Part shown: positions 31,558 to 42,427 of the stretch, one piece after another
Numbering within the stretch: the first letter of the stretch is position 1
Layout of the letters: each line of letters opens with the position of its first letter
DNA from: Bolinopsis microptera
Lineage: Eukaryota > Ctenophora > Tentaculata > Lobata > Bolinopsidae
Reading direction: 5' to 3'
NCBI RefSeq assembly: GCF_026151205.1
Contig: NC_087084.1
Coordinates: 6,069,538 to 6,133,537 of the forward strand
Length of the DNA: 64,000 nt
Made by a program: the position numbers and the translations under genes
Notes under the pieces: model-generated
Told to the model about the DNA's origin: nothing
Seen by the model: the letters and a program-made list of their open reading frames with translations, nothing else
The model's database searches: none

Positions 31558-33830
31558 TTAATCCATGACATTGGCCATATATGCAGGTAGACATTTAAAG
31601 CCATACTTCCGGCAGGAACACCTTAAGTACTTATAAGGGTTCTCAACCTCCACCGAGCAATTGCAGCAAATGAGGTTGAGCATCCCTGTCGCAGTTTTAG
31701 TCGGGATTGGCCGGTAGTATCCTTCAGAACTCATCTCCCATCCATAATGTAGTGGATTTAGACTTGCAGTGTCGAGTGTCACCCAGTTATGGTACTGAAG
31801 ATATGATCTTAATATATGCTCAGTTGCAGAGGATGTAGACGGTGGTAGCCTTGATGGGTTGAGTTTTTTCTTTGCTATCATTCTACTGTAGCTGAGAAAT
31901 CTGAGAGTTTCAAGTGCCTTGGTTTTATCTCCATATATATGTTGAAACAAGGAGAGGCCAGCTTCAATTACTTCATTTGTTGAAACTCTCACAGAGAGTA
32001 ATGATGCTAAATGACCCTCCTCATGAAAAGAAACTGCCTTTTTCAATATCTTCACCTTACCAAAGCCATGTATACTGCTGACCGTGTCACATCCTGAGAA
32101 ACTGTGATCAAACAGTAATATGCGTTTTATGTTGGCATCAAGAGCATTTACTATTTTACTGATCGAGTGTGAGCCGTTTCTGGTCGTCATTACAATTTCA
32201 TTGTGATTCTCAGTAAAATGATGAATAAGGAGGCAAAGTATATCAGTATCCTCTGCTTTTACCTCAACATCTTCGTAGAGGGACAAGTTTAAAGCTTTAC
32301 TAGCTACCATGGTATCAGCATCATCAGTAGCTACATGTGCTTCAATGTTCTGTAAAAACGTTCGACAGAAGCTTTATAAGCTCATGCTTGTTCTTTGAGC
32401 TTTTGAGTTGCTGAACAGTTCTTTCATCGGAACTGTGCACACAGTAGTACTTTTAAATTTTAATAGCTATATCAGAGCAGTATGCCTTGATTCTTTGCTG
32501 ATGCTCATGATCTTTTGTTGATCGGGCATAGCCATCAAACACAACAATCACTTTCCGCTGTTCGGATTTCGGAACTAGCTTAAGGTATTCAATATTCATT
32601 AGCTATGTCGCCGTATGTTTCAAAGCCTGTGAACGAGGTAACTTGATAGAGTAGCCATCCATCATCAATTATTAATGGGGAGGATGGGTTGCTAAATGTC
32701 ACAGTACAATCAACAACATTCTTGAGATATTGCCCAAGGGCTGCCTTGTTTGCCTTTCTCATCATCTGCTCATTGTTAAAAAGACTCATCGGCATTGCTG
32801 TGAGCTCATATTGCAAGCTTTCCTCCAGTGTAGACTCTCGTTCAGATGCGAAGACAAGCCGATTAAAAATTGCCAATGAGTCTATAACAATGTCTTTTTC
32901 GTTCACCCTCACTGTCCTCTTTAGAAGGGTCAAGTTTCCGACTTTGCCTTTAACTTGAAACTTATCGATAAAGCTTTTGCCATCGAGCTCTTTCTGGAGG
33001 GCAGTACCAACTGAAATGCAATCTTCTGGGTTGACATTATCCTTCTCTTTCTGTGATATGAGACCCGTTGAGTACGATAGCATTTTAGTCTTGTCTTCAG
33101 ATTCGTCGAAATCAGCTGTATCTTTAAACCAACACAACAGCTTGGTAAACACTGCAATATTTTTCTGTACAGAAGATTTGCTAAGATCTGAGTGATTAGC
33201 ACTAGAGGCTTTTGTTGTTGTTCTTTTATTGGATAAGTCTGCAATAGCTTCATCGACACTCTCGTTTATCAACGCCATTTGATTGAGGGTTGCAGTCCAT
33301 AACTTATGGGCAGATTCATGAGTTCGCATTCTCCTTCCAGACAAACCCCCTGATGACTTTGCAGCCTTCATTAGTCGCTGTTCGATCGACAGGTCTGTCC
33401 ACACACCAGATCACTCGTGTTCATTATATCGAACTGTGTGCAGACCTACGACCTTGAACGTTTTGACTAGTGCCCCATACTGGATCTCAAGTACGGTAAT
33501 CTGCTCAAGATACAGCCGTAGAGCTTTGGAGTACTGACCTCGACCTGCTGCTGCAAAGATAGGCAACATCTTAGCCACAATTGCAAGATGTAGATCGAAG
33601 TCATGTAACCGTTCTGCTCTTATGAAATCTTTTATTGAGCAAATGAAACCATGATAAGTTGTCCAAAGAGCAGCTGTGCGGCTGTTCGACGATAACATCT
33701 CGAACTTCAGTTTCTCTTCATGAGGAGGGTCATTTAGCATCATTACTCTCTGTGAGAGTTTCAACAAATGAAGTAATTGAAGCTGGCCTCTCCTTGTTTC
33801 AACATATCTATGGAGATAAAACCAAGGCAC
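31558..33830 (-). pseudogene. Broken PIN/FEN-like nuclease gene of the 3.8-kb element
   Basis: Read leftward in pieces 33830-33411, 33404-32589 and 32310-31558. The first two are in the same frame, interrupted by one TGA at 33411-33413; a TAA near 32460 and a frameshift near 32335 break the rest. The N-terminal part is helical (VWTDLSIEQRLMKAAKSSGG). The middle contains VIVVFDGYARSTKDHEHQQR, then DDADTMVASKAL and EDTDILCLLIHH, and later FSGCDTVSSIHGFGKVK. A VFDG loop followed by spaced acidic pairs is how XPG/FEN1 and PIN-fold nucleases coordinate metal; that assignment is inference. The C-terminus is a zinc-ribbon-like cysteine cluster (CCNCSVEV, RCSCRKYGFKC). Multi-copy relatives occur in invertebrate genomes. 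This copy cannot make a full protein. Confidence 0.65.
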
Positions 33831-34285
33831 TTGAAACTCTCAGATTTCTCAGCTACAGTAGAATGATAGCAAAGAAAAAACTCAACCCATCAAGGCTACC
33901 ACCGTCTACATCCTCTGCAACTGAGCATATATTAAGATCATATCTTCAGTACCATAACTGGGTGACACTCGACACTGCAAGTCTAAATCCACTACATTAT
34001 GGATGGGAGATGAGTTCTGAAGGATACTACCGGCCAATCCCGACTAAAGCTGCGATTGCCCCGGCAGGGATGCTCAACCTCATTTGCTGCAATTGCTCGG
34101 TGGAGGTTGAGAACCCTTGTAAGTACTTAAGGTGTTCCTGCCGGAAGTATGGCTTTAAATGTCTACCTGCATGTGGCCAATGTCATGGATTAAGTTGCAC
34201 TAATGCACCCGAAAGACAGGACGATTCAGGACCTTTTTTTACAGAATTTGATGTGATATGTATATTATTTACTATACTAATATAA
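33659..34285 (+). pseudogene. Second copy of the C-terminal part, in the right arm
   Basis: The plus-strand frame repeats the C-terminal ~170 residues of the element's gene from HEEGHLASLLSVRVS onward. It keeps the complete cysteine tail CRKYGFKCLPACGQCHGLSC that is frameshifted in the left arm. It also has a short in-frame insertion (KAAIAPAG versus KTATG). It is the inverted duplicate, not an independent gene. Confidence 0.75.
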
Positions 34286-34780
34286 GGATCAATTGACAAT
34301 TGAAAGTAAATTTTAGAATTTGAATACTGATAACTAGACAATGTTTTAATTGTACAACAATTTTGCTAAATTTCCAAATTTAAGTAAAATTTCAAAATTT
34401 TAGTAAATTTTTGAGAGGTTAGCCTATGAAAATGAAATTATCTCAATAAGTAAAGATCTGACGACCCTAAAACACTGATTGAGATTCGCCCCACATAATG
34501 TCACTATTGCGGTCATTTTGCACCCCCTATGGTGCTCCTGGGGGTCTTTATTACGACAGTTACGAGTTTTTCAAGTGCGGTCCTCAGGCTGACATACACG
34601 CCTGAAGAAAATTGGCTGTAACTTTTTTTGCTCAACAGATCCAGATTGGAAACTCTTTGGGGTGGTTCCTGCCACTATGGACAACACATTCCTGTAAAAA
34701 TCAGCTTGTTGCAAATTTTTTCCCAGATGGTCCTGTATTAATGTTAATTGTCCCTAACTGATTAAACTTGTATGCATTTG

Positions 34781-35340
34781 AAACTAAGTATCGATCTTTG
34801 TTAAGCGATTGCATTGTCGGTCAGAAATGTACATTTTGAATTTTAAATTAAAGCACGGTTACCACACAATGGCTACTTAAGGCACGGTTAAGGAACGGAC
34901 ACTTAACGCACGTGTAAAATCCGGATTGGAGTATTGTTTATGAGTCGCCTGGTTGTAATGTATTCTGTGTAAAATTATATTTATCCCGTTTACTGCGACA
35001 AGTAAAAATCCTCTTATTAGGGAAAAGGAGTTTACTAATAAGACCATTTTTACTTGTCGCAGTAACCTGAACCGGGATAAATATAATTTTACACAGAATA
35101 CACTTAACGCACGGTTACACTTACAGTTACGGTATAGTACGGTTATTAGTATTACGCACAATTAATGGACAGTGGGCACTTAACGCACGGAATTACGCCT
35201 AAGGCACGGTAAACGCACGTCACACAATGGTTACTTAAGGAACGAACATTTAACGCACGGTTAACGCACAATGGTTACTTAATTGGCGCTGTTAAGGAAC
35301 GGACGCCTAATGCACGGTTTCTGCACTTACGGAAAGGTTA
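34781..35340. repeat. Degenerate TTAACGCACGG repeats with a nested palindrome
   Basis: The words ACTTAACGCACGG, GGTTAACGCAC and ACTTAAGGCACGG recur many times. A palindrome at about 34959-35101 is embedded (GTATTCTGTGTAAAATTATA and its inverse, with TTTACTTGTCGCAG arms). The open frame on the minus strand at 34877-35161 lies in this palindrome and is not a gene. The palindromic part has a relative at 48911-49120. Confidence 0.7.
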
Positions 35341-35344
35341 TTAA

Positions 35345-36070
35345 GCTGAAAGCTCTTCTAAAACATTCGAAATGATCAACAGTCGGTTCTTCTACTCCAC
35401 AATATTGATTATTATGTATAACTATTAACTATAGAACTATAAGCATGTGATCTCGAGAGAATTGGGGCGATACTATTATTTTTATTTATTTCTGGGGTTC
35501 TTTTTGTCATTTAGCTGCATTACAATTACATTGTTTAATGCAAAATTTGCTTTGCTAACTGGTCTTCCATGAAAGCCTAGCAATACTTTATGATTATACT
35601 AGAAAACCCGTGGTCATAGGGAGGAAGCTAATAGCATTTCTGTTAGTAATTTTAAATCGCGTCAAAAAATATCCTACACAACCGAAGATACAGCCGATTA
35701 AAATGTTGCTCGCACTAAACACAACGTAATATCAACAAAATTACCGATAAAAACGCCGTTTTAACAATCTTTGCACGTGCACGTGCGTGTAACAACCCTC
35801 GTTACCATGGTTACTTGGTAACCTTTTGCTTTTTACTTAATTTGCACGTGGGCGGTCGTACAAAGATTGTACAAAGGGAATTCTCTGAATTATAATATAG
35901 TGGGAAAGTCAATACCGATTAATTTTCAGCCTCAATTATGATACGTTTTTTTAAACGGTTCATTGATTTTGTGGTCACTTAAAATGCAATGCACATCGCA
36001 CCGCAGGCACCTTGAGTTTGACCTAGTCTTAAAATGTCCTCCTTTGCTCGAATAAGGTATAATATATCAA
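35345..36070. other. Intergenic sequence, no gene seen
   Basis: No gene recognised. A stretch with GCACGTGCACGTGCGTG lies near 35776. Confidence 0.35.
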
Positions 36071-36074
36071 TTTG

Positions 36075-36466
36075 AATAACTGTTCAGGTTCTCAAAATGA
36101 TACCGAGAATGAAATCGGTCGCTCATTTTCCCTTACTAATATACATTTACGGCTTACGAATTGTAATACGTTTTGGATTATTACATCTGCATGCAACCAC
36201 ACTTTGTGACATCTATTTGGGTTGCTAAGGGCCAATACCTGCAGTACTTTGGGATACCTATAAAATTAAAAGGGACTAGGGGTGGTAACTAACTGGTAGT
36301 TAGTGTCCAATTAGCTGAGGTTTATCGAATCGTTATTGCCGAGTACAGCTGCCTCCGGGTAGTTTTCATTAATCTATTATAATTGTAAATGAATGGGAAA
36401 AGCGAGCGACCGATTCGCGCGATTTCATTCTCGGTATCATTTTGCATTTGAGAACAGTTATTATTA
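36075..36466. mobile_element. ~390-bp MITE with AATGATACCGAGAATGAAAT ends
   Basis: The left end AATAACTGTTC...CAAAATGATACCGAGAATG is inverted at the right end. Sub-terminal CGGTCGCTC also matches. A rearranged partial copy lies at 49270-49505. It carries no protein-coding sequence. Confidence 0.75.
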
Positions 36467-36791
36467 TTTCCTTTTGTTTAAGTGTTTAGGAAAGAGAGAC
36501 ATGATGTGGCACTTTAACCAATTATGGGTTTTGGTAAAATATCATTCTTTTTGGTTAATGTCAGGGTCCTTAAAAAAGTCGAAATTTAAAACTGAAACTT
36601 CATTAATATAATAAATAAGAGAAAAAGGAGAAAATTTGACCTTATAAACCGTTTCCTTGTGTTTGAGTTATCATATTTGTCGATCTGCATAAAATATTTA
36701 TATTTTCAAAACTTATCCAAACTTCAATTAAATAATGAGTGGTATTCAATTTATATAAGATCACAATTATTCTAACACTCGTAGTGTAACT

Positions 36792-36879
36792 TTACTTGGG
36801 GACTTCAGGCTATCATGTTCATATTCATAAACATAGAATAGAGATTCGGCGGAATGACAGGCTGAGCGCGGCCCAGTAA
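36792..36879 (+). repeat. ~80-bp dispersed element, copy a
   Basis: Contains GACTTCAGGCTATCATGTTC and ATTCGGCGGAATGACAGGCT, bounded by TTACTTGGGG and CCCAGTAA, a short inverted end pair. Other copies are at 40001-40087, 47039-47115 and 54951-55036. Confidence 0.85.
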
Positions 36880-36997
36880 AGTGTAATTATACATTTAAAC
36901 AAACTATACTTGACACTTCGACTAATAACTTAATAACTTACTTACTAAAGGTGTCAAAACTGCATGTTCCTCAGTCTGTTAGATGGTTCCTATCCTA

Positions 36998-39900
36998 ATG
37001 ACGTTATTAATACTATGGTTATCGGCCACTTCGTTTGCAGGTTAGGGACCGATTTTATAATACTTGGTTACTGGTAAGTTGTTTTAGATATGCAGTGCAA
37101 ATATTTGTGATTTTTCATGAGTAGTAGAATTGAATTTAACTAGCTTTTTACTCACGCAGTAATTTTATTGCAATGTCATGGTTTGTCTTCTATTGTTAGG
37201 GGGTGCACCATAAAAATAAACTTGCTCGGATTTTAAAATTTTTTGTACCATTGTTTTCTAGAGACTGTGAGAATTTTCACGATACTAAATTTGTCATACC
37301 TTTTTTGGAAAGATCAGTGAGTTTCGCCTAGGTGCCATATTTGATGGTGCGCGGCTTTTGGAGCAAAATTAGCTGTAAAACTCGCGTAATTTGACCAAAT
37401 TTGACCAAATTCGTTGATTTTTGTCGTATTATTTGGATATATCTTCAGTTCCTTGAATGAGATCATTCTGAAAATTGGCGACGACCTTCCAATAGGGCTT
37501 TCACAACTGTCCGAAAAATTTGGTGGATATCGGAGTTGATATAGTGATCAAAATGGAGCAAAATACGCTGCTTTTAGCTGTAACATAATGTCTGATGGTT
37601 GGATATGCTTTAAACTTTTCGGACACTTTCCTTGTAAGTCTATGAGTAAGCTTACCAATTTTTGGTGCAATCGGAGGTCGGGAAGGATACTTAATATCTA
37701 TTTGTTTGAAGAAAATTGTGCTGGCCGAAATTATCGCTAAAAAACCATCCTACAGTCGGCACGCGCGGCTCACTGTCGATGGCGCACTACCTACAGTATT
37801 GTGGCCCTTATATTTTTACGATAGATTGAAAAAATCACGTGACAGTCGAGTGTAGAACTAGAGTGATTAATCATCATCCATACATTTATGCTTTTAGCAT
37901 GACTCTTCCGGCCACTATAGCCATAGGCGCACGTCGCTTTTGATCTTCGTTAAAGCTTTATTTAGACTATTATAATTAATTTAAGGGTCAGTTAAAATGA
38001 TCCAAAATTAACTCATAATGCTTCACAACTTTATTATTCAGGTGACGCAGATTGGAAAGTGGTGCCAAGAGATGTCGAAACAGCCGCCAATCTCCAAAAA
38101 AACAAGCTTCAGATAAAAACAAGTTTTGCCGGGGGAAGCACAAAACAGATATACATATTTCTGGGGCATAAAAGTCCTGGAGGAGTTTCATATATAGGCC
38201 TGCTTGGTATTTTGTTTCAGATCCCGATAAGTTACCATATGACTAATTGCAACAAAATGTACACTCCTTTCAATTTCTCTCGCGTAGCAGTAGCACCACC
38301 AAGTGAAGCAACTACCAATGTTTGGGGTATTGGCAAGACAGAAACAGGACTGGAAATAGAGTGTAACGGGGTCACAGTTCTACATTACAACACCTCTTCC
38401 TGTGAGGACAGTGAAATGTGGGGACGGGAAATAAATATGATCAAATTTAGTAAATTTGACTCAGCGTCGGAGCAGTACAGGCTTATATCTGTCCACCCCT
38501 CATACCTTACAAGTCGGAGTCCACGCTTCGTATCACCCTTCATATCAGAAGGTAAATTAAAATCATATATGTTTTTTAAATTAATTATTTATTACTACTC
38601 ACTGTATTACCTTACGAGACATATTATATTTAAAAGGTAGTTACTAAATGCGGTGGTACTGGTTTTCCGAAAAAAAAACAACATATTTTCGGACTACCAA
38701 AATTTTATCATACGTTCTATGACCCGCTTGTATCGTAGAAACTCTACTAGCACTAGTACTATAGTGAAGCGACAGTGGGGGTCACCACGTGATACAACCA
38801 AAATTTAGGTCACCGCATAATTTTTTTCCCAAATTTTTTCACACAGTTTCTTTAATTATTAATATTATGACTTTGTCGATTTACTATCATTATTATAGTA
38901 AGCTATCAATTTGATTCACGATGTCAATCCTTCGCATCTCGCCGATCTGCATAAAATTATTGGAGAAGCATTATTGGATGCGCGCGCGACCCAGTAGTGT
39001 ATTGCACTACAACTACAAGTACAAGCTATCATGTATCAATATGTTTCTGGTTTCATTTAACAAATGAACACTAATAGTAATATTACACCGGGGACTTCCA
39101 TATTTTCGTCCGCCTCCCAAATCATTTAGTTCATTGGAATTTCGTACTTTTTTGATATGTCTTGTAAGGTATATTTATTTAAAATATTTATGAACGTTTA
39201 AAATCGTTAAAATTGATCATTATTTAAAAAATAATGAAATACGGGCTTTACATTTAATATATCTGTAATCATGTAATGTAATAACTTTATAAGGTTCTTA
39301 TTCTTCTTATTCATGGCCTGGTCGGCGCGGCGTCGACTGTAAGCCTGCGAGCGTGCTAAATCACTCTGCAGTCGATCTTCGAGATTGTTCTAATAGGGCC
39401 CCTGATGGTTCATGCAACCAACTTCAATCGATGTATTTCGGACGCTGATTCCGAATCACCCCCGGCCCCATGACATAGGGTTAAAATGCTCTCCTGACGA
39501 GATATTGGCGAAAAACTGTATCGATCACGTGATATGACCGTAACTAAGGAAGTTAGTATACTTTCTCGTTATAGGGTTATGGTTACAGCATATGTTTTTG
39601 TTAAGGATTGGGTTAGGGTTAGGGTTGGGATCAGATTAAAGGGTTAGGGTTTCGAAAAGTCGTTCAGAACCAGCTAGAGAATGGGTTAAAAAAGTCACGT
39701 GACAGTCGAGTGTAGAGTGATTAATCATCATCCGTAAGCCTGCCCGAACAGCGTCTTTCACAACAGCGGCTTTCACAACGCGTCCCTACGTCTCCAACTC
39801 CTGCTACTGGGTCTGGAGAGAGAGAGACTCCCAGATGCATGGTATATACCATATTCATATTAATCATAGATATCGGCAACAGACTCCTGGAGTCTTGAAG

Positions 39901-42427
39901 CTGTGTTACCACCACCCCTGGTGCAACCCCATCGGTTTAGGATGGAGAGACAGGGACTTCCATGAGTGGTCGTTGCCTTATATTTGCAACTCGTGTGAAT
40001 TTACCTGGGGACTTCAGGCTATCATGTTCATAAACATATGAATAGAGATTCGGCGGAATGACAGGCTGAGCGTGGCCCAGTGCAGTAAGTGTGAATATGC
40101 AATTTTCCTGAGCGGTTATGCTGTGGTTCTAAGTTAGTATAGCCATATGCTAGAGCCTTTCCTTTGTTGTAGAGATGTATAATCCCTTCATTTGCATAAG
40201 TTAATACCATGCATCTCGAGGTATTCTTAAGGCAAGTCTTTTTTTTGTGTGGAGTTATTTAAAAAATCTATTTATTTTTCTCACCCAAAATTATCACGTG
40301 ATTTGGGTTTTAACGTTTTGCATAAACTCTTACCTCTAAGCACATGCTAAGTTTCTACGAATGACCCCTTAGAGCTCGGTTTTTGGACCATTTGTCTCAC
40401 AAGCTCAATTTACTTAACAATGGAAGATCTTCACAGCTATAGCTACTCCGTATTTTTCCATACATGGAATAATGCACGGTGGCCACATCAGATACGTCAA
40501 CCGTTTCATTTATAGTACGTGTTCTGGTTCATTCTCCAATGGCAATGCCAATAGAAAACGGTTTCGGGGCCGGGAGAAATAAAGCGTAGAAATTTGAAAG
40601 AGGAGGAGTTGCACGCCAGTGCCACACTAAATTGGTAAATGTAATAGAACGATTTCCTGGTTGAAATTTTCATTTTACATGATTTGCACGTGATTTGAGA
40701 TCAAGCAGTTTCCGAAGGTGTCCTAAACTAAATACTTTCTAAAACTGGACTGGCTAATTTATTGTAACTTATAACATATAACTGAGTTGCTTCTTATCTT
40801 TTTTTTCGGTAACACGACTTTTGTCCGACTGCGACTCTTGTCTTCGAAATTAAGTTTTTTTAGACGGTTGCTATCTGATACTGCGATAGTGAGATGGCTA
40901 TAAGTATTATAAAACGAATAATCTGTGCAAGTTAGTAGTATACATAATGGTACTTATACCCCACCTAAAATGGCGCACCTGATTTTGTGTATAATTACTT
41001 ATGTTAACTCTAATTAGTTAGTCACTAAATGTATATTTTTTATACGGTACATTTTGTTAGGGATGGTGTAATTATTACGTACGCAAAATAGGAGTTTTAG
41101 AGCCCAAAATTTGGACCCCAAATTTTGGGCTCTAAACGCTAATTAAATAGGTAATAATTATTTTCGTCTCTTGAGTCTTGACACCATTGTAAAGTTATAC
41201 AGGTTCCGGCTATAATGCCTGAGGTAATGGAAATATTTTCTTCCAGGGACTTGGAGCAAGAACGCTGGTAAATATCTGAGCGGCTACAGCGCAGGAACCG
41301 CCATATACGACAGTCTTCTGAAGGCTAAGAGCGAATGTCTCAAACGATCCGGTCAGTTCAAACTTGCAGTTAATTTGATGATAAATTAGAAAATTAATTG
41401 GTTATCTTGAAATTTAATACACAAAAGATATACAGAATCACTGGTAAAATATCAATTCACCTTAAATGCCACCTTCTCCTACTAGACTGTGGAGGTATCA
41501 CATACGAGACCACATCCAAAAAGTATACTCTGCGAAAAGGAATCGACCTCAATAACAGTACTTCCAGTGAAATCTCCTGGATTGCTATCTCAAGCGATGA
41601 TGAAGGTAACCAATTATTTTTGGCGCTAGATAGCGCCAGCTGCTGTTGATAGATAACACCCTGTCAAAAAAGTTTCAGTTGTATATCTTTCACGGTTTTT
41701 GCGGAAAGTCGCGTTAAAGTTGATGCCGTGCTGTCAGTAAAATGGTACGGATCCATCCATATATCCATATATATCGTCTCGCTTTAAATATAGTAAGATG
41801 ATAATGAGGAGTAAACACACTCAATTAGGGTCATTGGATACAATTAACAATTAGTATTAGCAAAAATCACCACTAATTAGGGTTAACATATGTAATTATA
41901 CACAAAATCAGGTGCACCATTTTTCGGTGGGGTGTAAGTACCATTATGTATACTAGAATCAAGTTTGGACGAATTTCTATTACCAAATTTGAAATATCAC
42001 TTCAAACACAAATCAGTGGTTTGCAGTGGTTATACTTACAACGCGACTTTTCAACGGTACATTTTTATCCCAAAACTGAGTTACAGAAGGGGAATACTGT
42101 ATATTACAGTTACACTGAATCACTGAAACCGTTATATCAGGTACAGAAGAAAGCGCCCAACCGCAACCCATAGCATGGATCCCAATCTGTTTAGCCGGAT
42201 TGTTTTTCCCCACTACAGTTTTTCTCGCAATTTATGCTACCAACAGATTGCTTGGTAAGTCAAAGTGCATTTGCTTTAAGCATACAGTCACTACGCAACC
42301 CACTGTTATTACGCGACCAACCTCTTCAACAGAAATTAAGCTCCCCAAAGTCCCCAAAGTCCCCCAAGTCCCCCAAGTCATAGCACTGAGCCCATTTGCA
42401 AATTTCGTGGAATTCGGCGCCTTTTAA
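36998..42427 (+). CDS. Type I receptor: signal peptide, lectin-like region, apple-like module, TM
   Basis: Five exons, all with phase-1 junctions: 36998-37040, 38042-38551, 41247-41351, 41486-41605, 42147-42427. Together they give 1059 nt and 352 residues with no interruption. Exon 1 is a 43-nt signal-peptide exon (MTLLILWLSATSFA). Exon 2 (residues 15-184) is one compact extracellular domain with a VWGIGKTETGLEIECNG strand pattern that recalls the farnesoic-acid O-methyltransferase-like (FAMeT) fold; this is uncertain. Exons 3 and 4 (185-259) form an apple/PAN-like unit (NAGKYLSGYS, AKSECLKRS, DCGGITYE). Exon 5 gives a TM segment (residues ~271-293), a CIC motif and a proline repeat KVPKVPQVPQV. 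The last intron offers two acceptors six bases apart (GTACAG). Probably a surface adhesion or recognition protein. Exons 3-4 lie between inverted repeats. Confidence 0.8.
37833..37885. repeat. ~50-bp direct repeat, copy 1 of 2
   Basis: TCACGTGACAGTCGAGTGTAG followed by TGATTAATCATCATCC recurs at about 39692-39735. Both copies lie in introns of the receptor gene. Confidence 0.75.
39604..39652 (+). repeat. Interstitial telomere-like TTAGGG units
   Basis: GGGTTAGGGTTAGGGTTGGG and a further GGGTTAGGGTTT occur in intron 2 of the receptor gene. TTAGGG is the common animal telomere unit; there are only three to four units here. Confidence 0.7.
40001..40087 (+). repeat. ~80-bp dispersed element, copy b
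   Basis: TTACCTGGGGACTTCAGGCT to GGCCCAGTGCAGTAA, the same family as at 36792, within intron 2 of the receptor gene. Confidence 0.85.
40936..41955. mobile_element. 1.0-kb segment with ~84-bp inverted ends enclosing two receptor exons
   Basis: The left arm about 40936-41020 (TAGTATACATAATGGTACTT ... TGATTTTGTGTATAATTACT) is repeated inverted at about 41870-41955, roughly 85-90% alike by eye. Between the arms lie exons 3 and 4 of the receptor gene, and a hairpin at 41095-41138 (TTAGAGCCCAAAATTTGG arms). It could be a transposon that captured exons, or two inverted MITE copies that happen to bracket them. Confidence 0.7.

Larger units (their letters stand above)
30940..34780. mobile_element. 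3.8-kb element with ~1-kb inverted arms
   Basis: Left arm about 30959-32036 and right arm about 33745-34727 are inverted copies, differing by a few substitutions and short indels. The outer ends read TCTGGGAAAAAATTTGCAAC and its inverse; a weaker inverted match (AGTTAGGGA) lies further out on both sides. The unique middle holds most of one minus-strand gene, whose 3' part lies in the left arm. The right arm carries a second copy of that 3' part on the plus strand. It therefore looks like a partial inverted duplication of the element's 3' half, or a transposon with very long TIRs. No recognised transposase superfamily was identified. Confidence 0.8.

Noticed and set aside
34877..35161. 94-codon minus-strand frame
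   Set aside because: It is located in a palindrome and short repeats.
38552..38640. Extension of the receptor's second exon to the TAG at 38640
   Set aside because: The GTAAAT donor at 38552 joins in phase with a downstream apple-like exon; the read-through part is hydrophobic AT-rich intron sequence.
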